Shown: positions 56,554-64,000 of the stretch, one piece after another | Layout of the letters: each line of letters opens with the position of its first letter | Position numbering within the stretch: the stretch's first letter is position 1 | Assembly: GCF_003711515.1 (NCBI RefSeq) | Contig: NW_021167079.1 | Location: 3,173,998 to 3,237,997, forward strand | Source: Sodiomyces alkalinus F11 | Lineage: Eukaryota > Ascomycota > Sordariomycetes > Glomerellales > Plectosphaerellaceae | Direction: 5' to 3' | Length of the DNA: 64,000 nucleotides | Made by a program: the position numbers and the translations under genes | Notes under the pieces: model-generated | Told to the model about the DNA's origin: nothing | Databases searched by the model: none | Seen by the model: the letters and a program-made list of their open reading frames with translations, nothing else

Positions 56554-57537
56554 TCAGAGACTGTGATAAGTAGTGTCAAAGGGCAACTTTCGCGCCATCC
56601 TCTTCTTGAGATTGTCATATCCCCGAGCTTTGGGCGAAATGACTCCTTTCCGCATCAACAAGTCGATCACGACAAGAGCACAGTTGGGCTTAAACAGGCT
56701 ACCTTTCAAAAAGGCCTCGACCTCGGCTACCGAAAACGGACCTGCGACAATCATGCGCGACTCACCAGCCCTGAACACTTCGCGGGGGTCACTTACCTCC
56801 TAGTCAAAGACGTACCGGATACCGGGTTCGTACATACCTCGCATGTGCGGCTTCGGGAGGGGCTGCACCTTCGAAGGGTTCACGAAGTGATACTGCAACG
56901 TAGAAGCAGGGGTTACCATGGTCTCCCGCCAGCGGGGGAGCTTGGCCTCCCAGTTCTCGATCTCCTCGGACGCCTCCCGACGGATGGTGGCACCTCCGTC
57001 CGCGTCCTTGGAGGGCTCCGTCCCCCCGACCACGAGTTGGTCGTAGGTGTTGGGATAGGAGGACATGCTGGGCCCGCGCCTCATCAGCCAGATCTTCATC
57101 CTGCCGCCCTGGCCGTGGAAGACGTTTAGGTGGGCCCCGCTGGTGACGAGTCCCAGCAGAGAGACGAGGTCAGAAGGCATAGAGAAGGGGATGGGCGCAC
57201 CTAGCACGGGGGAGAGGTTGTCGGCGTCATGCTTGGGTTTTTTGTTGCCCCAGCGGGACTTGTCGGCCTCGGACAGCCTATCCAGGGCGGTCTTGAAGGT
57301 CTGCTCGAGTTCGGTTGCCGAACGCTCTGTTTTGGGAATCATGAGTTTCTTTTGGGGGTCGAATGCGAAGAGATCCCAGCAGTGGTCCTGGAACAAAATG
57401 GCCACGTCGTCTCGCATATGGCCGAAGATGACGAGCTGTCCAAGCTTGGTGAGGCAGAACTTCCAGCTTGCTGAGAGTTCGGACTCTGTGGCTTCCATCC
57501 TGTCGAGGAAGTCGAGGGCCCAGGAAATGATGGACAT
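56554..57537 (-). CDS. DUF4743/Nudix hydrolase-like protein with in-frame TAG (thiamine-pyrophosphokinase-related family)
   Basis: From an ATG at 57537, 245 codons run to a TAG at 56800-56802. The same frame then continues for 81 codons to a second stop at 56554. The N-terminal part fits DUF4743 (SWKFCLTKLGQLVIFGHMRD, then VAILFQDHCWDLFAFDP). A Nudix-box-like stretch has GGATIRREASEEIENW. The downstream part has the family's conserved end (FKPNCALVVIDLLMRKG, then RMARKLPFD). Full length with readthrough is about 327 residues, normal for the family, and the stop sits where YVFDxEV is expected. A canonical intron (donor GTATGT, acceptor TCGCAG; 56742-56837, 96 nt, phase 1) would remove the stop and give 295 aa, but it would delete the conserved YVFD motif. 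Yeast relatives are diphosphatases acting on thiamine-phosphate derivatives. Function here depends on which form is made. Confidence 0.7.
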
Positions 57538-58509
57538 TTTGCTGTTTCGTTTGCTTGCGTGGTTCTCTGAGGGTGTTGATATTGTTGATAATGGTTCCTG
57601 CGGTTCTGGTGAATGCAGCAGCACATCCGGCCCATGAGACCGACAGTATTTATACGAGAATCCCTCATCTTGACAATGATCTTGTTTAGGTGAAAGGTGA
57701 AAGGTGAAAGGTGAAAGGTGAAAGGGAGAAGAAAGAGATCAAAACTGATTCCCTGGTTCAGCAAAGACTCCTTTTTCTCAGCGACAATGTCACGGAATAG
57801 CATACGAGAATGGGGCCTGGAGACAGAAACTACCAGACGCTTCTGTATCATGAAAGGATAGATAAGCCTTTGTTTCTCCCTGGTTTGTTTGTCAAAACTA
57901 GCAATAGGAAAAAGGGGAAGAAAAAGAAAAAAAGACTATAAACGACTCGGAAGAAAGATATAGGAAGCAAGCCTATGTTTATTCGATCGCATAATATATC
58001 GCGGGGAATAAGTTCCAGACGGAGCTTATATCAACTTGAAGTTCGATTAGCATTCAGGGGCGCACTCCTTCGAGAGAGCACGGCATCCAAGCACCAGCAA
58101 CGGCAATTAATTTAGAGTGGCAGTGCCAAGTGACGTGATTGGACATTGGACCATGAAGGTGATATCCAGCGGTTCGAACTTCTGGGGCAGTGCAAAAGTT
58201 GGTGCTCCTAGTCCTCCGTAGTGCGCCGTTGGCACAAGCGGAACGAGGGCCAGGCATTCGTTAGGATCCCAGGGGCCAGTTATGAACGGCGATCTGTCCG
58301 GCTGATGAAGGAATCGTGCGACTCGGAGACCTAAGTTCTAACCCCAGACTCTTCACCTTTCCCATCAGCATCTCACCCCACCCAGCTTGATCGCAAACAT
58401 CGTCACTGCACCTCCCGAGTCCCATCGGGCTGCAGGCTTGCCGCTTGCGACATCTTCCCCTATTCAACGCCACTACATCGGAACCAAAAACTGCACATGT
58501 GAATCATAA
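57538..58509. other. Divergent intergenic region between the Nudix and glycine-zipper genes
   Basis: About 970 bp. A GTGAAAG heptamer is repeated in tandem about five times at 57690-57724 (GGTGAAAGGTGAAAGGTGAA). No gene or clear core promoter recognised. Confidence 0.55.
57690..57724. repeat. Short tandem heptamer repeat (GGTGAAA)n
   Basis: About five near-perfect copies of a 7-bp unit lie 150-190 bp upstream of the Nudix start codon, on its 5' side. Confidence 0.75.
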
Positions 58510-59553
58510 ATGTCGTCGCACGATTACTACGGCGGCGGCGGCCATCCCAAATCTGGTCAAGGTGCCGGTTGGGGCCAACAAGGCCAGTATCCCTCCCAGG
58601 GACCTCCCTCCGGTTATGGAGGATACCCTCCGCAGGTAAGTAGTTTTCGCGATCGCGATGCGCTTCGATCGATGGGTTCATGCATGTGTTCATCTGCGCG
58701 ACCACTAACGCGATTGCATTTTTGTCCCGTGCCCTCTCCAGCCGAACCAGCCGAACCAACAACAGACTCCGCCTTACCCGACGTCTTCCTACATGTCGCC
58801 CAGCCCAGGACCGCATCAGAGTTACGGCGCTCCCCCGTCGCCGCACCCCGCTCAGCAGCACCACCAGCAACAGCAGCAGCATTGCGGAAATTCCCATGCC
58901 TCACCCTACGGTGGGAATTCCAACTCACCCTACATGTACCCGCCGCAACAAGGCCAACACGCTGCTTCCCCCCAACCACCCCATGGTTATGCGCCAGGGT
59001 ACCAGTCACCATCTCCCTACCCTCCCGGGCCGCCGCCCCAGCAATACGGGGGATACCCAGGCGGGCCGGGAGGCCCGGGACACCCGCCACAAAATCCGGG
59101 ACAGCATGCCCCGGGACAGCATGCCCCGGGACAGCATGCCCCGGGCCCGCATGGCCAAGGCCAAGGCTACGGATATGGCCCGGGCGCACCGGGTCAGGAT
59201 GATCGCGGGCTCGGCGCGACGCTGGCGGGCGGCGGCGTGGGTGGTTGGGCTGGACATAAGGTGGGAGGGGGCGCGCTGGGCGCTGTGGCGGGGGCGGCCG
59301 TGGGAGCGAATGGGGCGAATATGCTGGGGAACAAGTTTGAGTAAGTCCCAGCCTTTTCTTTGCCCCGATTTTTGTGGTGGAAACATTGAACGTTATCACT
59401 AACGATTTGAACAGTAAGCACGGCAAGAAAATGAAGAAGAAGAAGAGCAAGGAGGAAAAAATGCTCAAGAAGATGAAGAAGAAGAATAAGCATAAAGGTG
59501 GGTGGGGCGGTGGCTCGTCTTCGAGCTCTAGCAGTTCGTCGGACTCGGATTAA
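58510..59553 (+). CDS. Pro/Gly/Gln-rich protein with glycine-zipper segment and Lys-rich tail, 287 aa
   Basis: Three exons: 58510-58635, 58742-59340 and 59415-59553, phase-consistent (864 nt). The N-terminal 200 residues are low-complexity Gly/Tyr/Pro/Gln-rich (GYGGYPPQ, then HPAQQHHQQQQQH), prion-like in composition. Three tandem GQHAP pentapeptides are encoded around 59100-59145. Next is a glycine-zipper 2TM-type segment (LGATLAGGGVGGWAGHK, then GGALGAVAGAAVGANGANML). Exon 3 encodes a highly basic stretch (KHGKKMKKKKSKEEKMLKK) and a terminal Ser-rich run ending SDSD. Fungal proteins of this layout are common but uncharacterised. Membrane insertion of the Gly-zipper or condensate formation is possible; I assign neither. 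Confidence 0.85.
59099..59148 (+). repeat. 15-bp tandem repeat (GQHAP units) in coding sequence
   Basis: ACAGCATGCCCCGGG is repeated three times, with a partial fourth degenerate copy, inside exon 2 of the glycine-zipper gene. Confidence 0.85.
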
Positions 59554-60591
59554 GGGGGAGGAATCAGGATAAGGACCTAGGTAGGAGCACGAGGGTGTCT
59601 GGTTTGGTCGGCTGGATTGGCTTGGATGCACATGTGGTCTTTTTGGTTCGTTTGCTCGCAACTGGTATAGATTGGAAATCTCGCGATGGAGGAAGAATGA
59701 GCAGCACATGCACGTTTTCTGTTAATAAGTCGACTCTCAAGTCGCGAAAGCCCCCTGGGAGATTTTAGGGCCCGCCAATAATCTGCTGCAATGGCCCGAG
59801 TCCCGACAGACACAGCTGGCGCCTGCAGCGTCTTCGTTCCGGGGGGTTGGAAGGGCCAAGTCTCGGCATGCAGGGAAGATTAGAAGATGGCACAGCCGCA
59901 CAGCTTGGCTTGGCCAACTGTTCTGGAGGTCATGTTCTGCATGTGTCCTTAAAAGCCGAGGGCTGATCCAGAAAGGTGGGCCGCATTGGGTAGCAGGATC
60001 GGAGACCCGATGCGAATAGCTTGAGGAGTGCGAAAAGAAAGAGACCAGCAATAATCTCAATGTTCAAGACTTTGGACTCTAAATAATAAGATTTAATCTG
60101 TATTGCTGCTCCGTACCATTCTTCACCATGTGAATTTACGCCAATATTTTTTGTTACTCCGAGGGGCCGAGCGGGACCGGTGCTATTATTCGGCCCCACC
60201 CTGTCCGGAGTCTACTTTTGCCGCCCGATGTCACGGTTCCGGAATCCGATGCCCCTCCAAGGTCCCCTTCTCGATCGTCTAGTCTAACTCTAGCCCCTCG
60301 ATTTCCTTCCTTTCCCCGACATTATTCACCATTTGACACCGGAATTCCAAAGCGGGATCTAAATAATTTTCCTTTCTTCAGATCGGCAGCACTTACGAAC
60401 GGCGAACGCCGCCATGTTGTCCCGGATGTCGGTTTTGCCTCGATAAAACCCCCCGCCTTGGCCGAGTACCCTGCGAAGTTCGAGCAACCAGGAGGAAAAG
60501 GAAGCCATCCTTATCTTTGAGACTGAATGAAGTGGCCATATCATTCTCTCCGCTCCTTCTCGTCTTCTCTCTTTCTCTCCGACACTTCGAC
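59554..60591. other. Intergenic region between the glycine-zipper and SCOT genes
   Basis: About 1 kb with short frames only. It contains the SCOT promoter on its right side, with a C/T-rich stretch at 60545-60585 just before the start codon. Confidence 0.5.
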
Positions 60592-62560
60592 ATGATGAGG
60601 GCATCTCAGTCCTCCCTCGCTCACCGCCTGCTCATCAGCCTTCGGGCGTCCAATGCCCTGCGACCAGCCGCATGCCAGCTTCCCCCGAGGATCTTCGCGA
60701 GGAGAGACGGTCCTACTACTACCCTCCGAACACTCACCACGAGCAAGACACGATGGTCAGCCCCGGCAGCGACAGAACACAGAGGTAAATCAAAGCTGTT
60801 CAAGTCGGCAGACGCCGCCGTAGCGGACATCAAGAGCCGCTCAACCATCCTAAGCTCAGGCTTCGGTCTTTGTGGTGTCGCTGGTACGTTTTGCCGCCCC
60901 CCCAATCTTTCTCACCTTGATCTAAGGGGTTAATGTTATTTTCTTTCCCTCTTCCCTGCAGAAACCCTTATCACAGCTCTTGCGCGTCGCGGCGACTCTC
61001 TCCATTCTCTCACCGCCGTGTCAAACAACGCAGGCAAAGAAGACGTCGGCGGTCTTGCCGTGCTCGTCAAGTCGGGCCAGTTGAAGCGCCTCGTGCTGTC
61101 GTTCCTGGGAAACAACAAGGTCCTCGAAAAGAAGTACCTCACCGGCGACATCGGTGTTGAGCTTTGTCCGCAGGGGACTCTGGCGGAGCGGATCCGGGCC
61201 GCCGGCGCTGGCATCCCTGCCTTTTTTACCCCGACTGGAGCGCGTATGTCCAATGGCCCTTGTTCTTAGTCGGAAAGTGCACAGGGAGGCGAACTTTACT
61301 CAAGGATGGGATGGTTGATGTTGACAACGGGTGTCCCAGACTCGCTTTTACAGACCGGCGATATCCCTGTCCGGCTCGACGCTTCCGGCAAAGTCCTCGA
61401 GCGCGGGACCCCTCGCGAGTCGAGGGAGTTTAATGGCAAGACATATCTCATGGAGAAGGCGCTTCCAGGTGATGTGGCCATCCTACGGGCCTGGAAGGTC
61501 GATGAGGCGGGGAACTGTGTGTTTCGGTGTGTGGCAGCCTCTCCCCTCCCGGGCCTCCCCCCCCCTTTTTTTTTTTTTTGATCTCACCCTGAACAACCAA
61601 GGACTGACTGGCAAATTCGAGCAAAGATACACCACAAAAGCCTTCGGCCCCATCATGGCCAAGGCTGCCCAACTGACCATCGTCGAAGCCGAGAACATTG
61701 TGCCAATAGGGTCCATCGACCCCAACGACGTCGACCTCCCCGGCATTTTCGTCGACCGCATCGTCCCCGCCACGGAACCGAAGAAAATAGACATTCTCAA
61801 ACTCCGTTCCTCAGACCCTTCTTCGCCTTCCTCTTCGCCTTCTTCTTCCGCAACAACCTCATCGTCCTCACCCGTCACCGCCGCCAACGACGCCCAGACA
61901 AAACGAGACCGCATCGCGCGCCGAACCGCCCAGGAGTTAAAACAAGGCTACTACGTCAACCTGGGCGTAGGCCTCCCGACCCTCGCCCCGTCCTTCCTCC
62001 CCGCCGACCGGAAAGTGTGGCTGCAGTCCGAAAACGGCATCCTGGGGATGGGCGCCTACCCGGCCACCGAAGCCGAGGCGGACCCGGACATCGTCAACGC
62101 GGGGAAGGAGACGGTGACGCTGGTGCCCGGCGCAGCGACGTTCGACTCGGCCGAGTCGTTCGGCATGATCCGCGGCGGGCACGTCGACGTGTCGGTCCTC
62201 GGGGCGCTGCAGGTCAGTGCGGCGGGCGACCTGGCCAACTACATGATTCCCGGCAAGGTGATGAAGGGCATGGGCGGCGCCATGGACCTGGTGAGCAACC
62301 CGGACAAGACCAAGATCGTGGTGGCGACGGAACATGTGGCGAGGGATGGCAGCCCCAAGATTGTGGGGAGGTGTAGCCTGCCCTTGACGGGTGCGAGGGT
62401 TGTCAGCACGATTATTACCGATTTGTGCGTCTTCCAGGTCGACCGGAGGGCTGGCACGTTGACTTTGACGGAGATTGCGCCGGGTGTCGAGGAGAAGGAC
62501 GTCAGGGCCAAGACGGATGCCGACTTTGTAGCGGCCAACGATTTGAAGACGATGGAATAG
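60592..62560 (+). CDS. Succinyl-CoA:3-ketoacid CoA transferase (SCOT), mitochondrial, 564 aa
   Basis: Four exons: 60592-60883, 60962-61243, 61340-61526 and 61627-62560; every junction restores family sequence ([34 protein letters not shown]). The first about 60 residues are a basic, Ser/Arg-rich mitochondrial presequence. The alpha-like half has [26 protein letters not shown] and [19 protein letters not shown] Ser/Pro linker ([20 protein letters not shown]) leads to the beta-like half with the catalytic Glu in [12 protein letters not shown]. The enzyme moves CoA from succinyl-CoA to acetoacetate or other 3-oxoacids in the mitochondrial matrix; in fungi it may also act in acetate or propionate CoA exchange. 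A tandem ATG at 60592/60595 leaves a one-codon ambiguity. Intron 3 has a long C/T tract. Confidence 0.96.
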
Positions 62561-62618
62561 GGAGTTGTTGAAGATGATTTAGAATAGTAGAACATGGAGA
62601 GGTATGCATAGGCAGGCC

Positions 62619-63627
62619 TCACAACTTGGACGCCGGGACCCTTGCAAAGTTCCCACCCCCCAGAATCTCCGAAATAGAATCCACCGTCCTCAGCATCCAC
62701 TCGCTCCCCTCATCGCCCGCCAACCATTCCGCCCCCTCAACGACCTCCTGGCCCGGCTCCTGGCACGAACCATCCTCCATCGCCTTCCGCAACCCAAACA
62801 CGTGGCTCAACACCTGCGGCCCGACCCCAGTCTGCGCACGAAGACAAGCAACAGCTATCAAACTGGTCAGGATACGGCCCGTAGATGCCAACCCACCGCG
62901 ATCCGCGGCATCCGGGTCGGAGAGCAAGGCGGCGTAGTGACTGTGGAGGATATGCACGGGCAGGTCCGGGTGCGAGGTGGCCAGCTTGGCGATCAGTTTC
63001 CCCTCGTAAGGGCGGTACACGCTGTCCCAGAGGGCGCGGCCGCGGCGGGTCACGTAGGGGAGGAGGTCCGGCGTGGGGGCGCGCGAGGGGGCGGTCTCGA
63101 GCTGCGAGGTGATTTCTTTGGGGAGCGAGGCGTGGAAGGCGTTGAGGCAGTTGATGGAGCGCGGGATGCCGTTGAAGGAGATGCATTTGAGGCCGACTTC
63201 GCGAATCAGTTCGGCGGTTTGGACGGGCGATAATGGGCGGGGTGAGGGGGAAGAGGAGGCGACGTCGTGGAGGATGGTGAGGGATTCGGGGGAGTTGAGG
63301 GTGAAGGTGGCAGCACTCTGCGATGATGTTAACAAAAAGAAAATAAAAAATAAAAAATAAAAAATAAAAAATAAAAAATAAAAAATAAAAAATAAAAAAT
63401 AAAAAATAAAAAATAAAAAATAAAAAATAAAAAAAGCAGAAAAAAATACAAGGACAAAGGAAACGTACAGACAAAGCCACCCATGGCTTAAAGCCAACAT
63501 TATGTTTCGCGGCATCGCGAGCGATGGTCTGGAACAGGTCACGAATGCGCGCGGGTGCAGGTGTGGGATCTGGTCGCGTAAACGGCGCATTGATGAGGGC
63601 CTTGAGGCTGGGAGACAGTTTCGACAT
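62619..63627 (-). CDS. AhpD-like fold conserved fungal protein, 285 aa
   Basis: Two exons, 63627-63469 and 63317-62619, separated by a 151-nt intron (donor GTACGT, acceptor TCGCAG) filled with a 7-bp tandem repeat. The start MSKLSPSLKALINAPFTRP and the motif KCISFNGIPRSINCLNAF (family form F-x-G-x-PR-x-IN) resemble fungal carboxymuconolactone-decarboxylase/AhpD-like proteins. YVTRRGRALWDSVYRPYEGK and PDLPVHILHSHYAALLSDP follow. No CxxC redox pair is evident, so peroxidase activity is doubtful. The stop codon lies about 60 bp from that of SCOT, with the genes convergent. The open frame extends upstream of 63627, but the MSKL start fits relatives best. Confidence 0.75.
63344..63435. repeat. 7-bp tandem repeat (TAAAAAA)n, about 13 copies, inside an intron
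   Basis: Nearly perfect heptamer array. On the coding strand it is a (TTTTTTA)n pyrimidine-rich tract ahead of the 3' splice site of the AhpD-like gene, lengthening the intron to 151 nt. Confidence 0.9.
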
Positions 63628-64000
63628 GGTCGTGATTGTAGACGTCTTTGCGATACCGTCGGGGGAAATTATTTCGTCGTCGCTCTGTGTTGGTCTCTTT
63701 TTCCGCTTCTTGCCGCATTGCTTGTCATCGTCCATTGGCGATCCTGGGAGTTTTGTTGCGTCGTCCTTCGAAAGGTTCAAGATGCGCACGCGCCAACAAA
63801 AGCGATGAGACCGGTCATCGGATCGCGGAAGAGTTGCGCCCGAGAACATCCGAGGGCCGTCGGACATCAAAACTGTTCTCCGACGGAGCTGTCAAGCTCA
63901 GGTAGGTACCTAAGTACCTTCATATGATGCTATTGGGGCACATAAGTACATAAGTACATAAGTACCCACCACACCCCTGAACGATCTCCAAAAACCCCCT
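63628..64000. promoter_or_regulatory. Upstream region of the AhpD-like gene with GTAC-rich repeats
   Basis: From about 63899 there are GGTAGGTACCTAAGTACC and then several copies of the octamer ACATAAGT before the window ends. These GTAC/TACCT motifs recur in other intergenic parts of the window. Confidence 0.5.

Noticed and set aside
58155..58185. GGTTCGAAC motif resembling a tRNA T arm
   Set aside because: No acceptor, D or anticodon arm can be folded around it on either strand.
58614..59468. 284-codon - strand frame opposite the glycine-zipper gene
   Set aside because: Arises from the repetitive Gly/Pro codons of the + strand gene. Splice structure and composition support the + strand.

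Overview
The window looks like nuclear chromosomal DNA of a filamentous ascomycete (Pezizomycotina). I lean towards Sordariomycetes but do not name a species. The evidence is: short phase-consistent spliceosomal introns (about 50-150 nt, GT-AG); GC-rich coding exons; fungal families (PDR-type ABC transporter, Trichothecene-efflux-pump-like MFS, GH76 Dcw1/Dfg5, Ubc6, Sam50, mitochondrial SCOT); and two Ty1/copia retrotransposons riddled with transition mutations, as expected from repeat-induced point mutation (RIP).

Layout. 1-3482: the 3' part of a degraded copia element (RT, RNase H, PPT, start of an LTR), then a foldback/MITE-like inverted repeat. 4959-7828: BTB-like, His-rich protein (-). 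8898-14604: a complete RIP-degraded copia element (-) with 193-bp LTRs, a 5-bp target duplication, PBS and PPT. 15765-16745: Ubc6-type E2 (-), diverging from Sam50 (+, 17393-19289). 20415-22042: GH76 cell-wall protein (-). 23904-23990: tRNA-His(GTG) (-) with a 14-nt intron, next to a T37/A40 palindrome. 24793-25308: small unknown protein (-). 26285-30991: full-size PDR ABC transporter (-). 31-36.6 kb: gene-poor. 36647-37582: NmrA-like oxidoreductase (-). 39501-41647: Tri12-like MFS (+). 42445-43800: dialkylglycine-decarboxylase-like PLP enzyme (+). 44675-45931: 3-ketoacyl-CoA thiolase (+). 46112-47945: MFS permease (-). 48485-57537: four consecutive damaged or unusual genes (Dal5-like MFS with lost blocks, an unrecognised frameshifted gene, a dynamin-like GTPase with an in-frame TAA, a DUF4743/Nudix gene with an in-frame TAG). 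58510-59553: glycine-zipper protein (+). 60592-62560: SCOT (+). 62619-63627: AhpD-like protein (-).

How they fit together. Ubc6 (ER-anchored, ERAD) and Sam50 (mitochondrial outer-membrane assembly) are housekeeping genes sharing a divergent promoter region. The 36.6-48 kb stretch has the composition of a small accessory metabolic/transport cluster: NmrA-like oxidoreductase, two MFS transporters, a DGD-like decarboxylase and a thiolase. A DGD-type enzyme turns 2,2-dialkylglycines such as 2-aminoisobutyrate into ketones; thiolase and the more distant SCOT act on CoA-linked ketone-body chemistry. The functional link is inference only. The block from 48.5 to 57.5 kb looks like a patch of gene decay. 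In two of its genes the stop codon lies inside a possible GT-AG segment whose length is a multiple of three.
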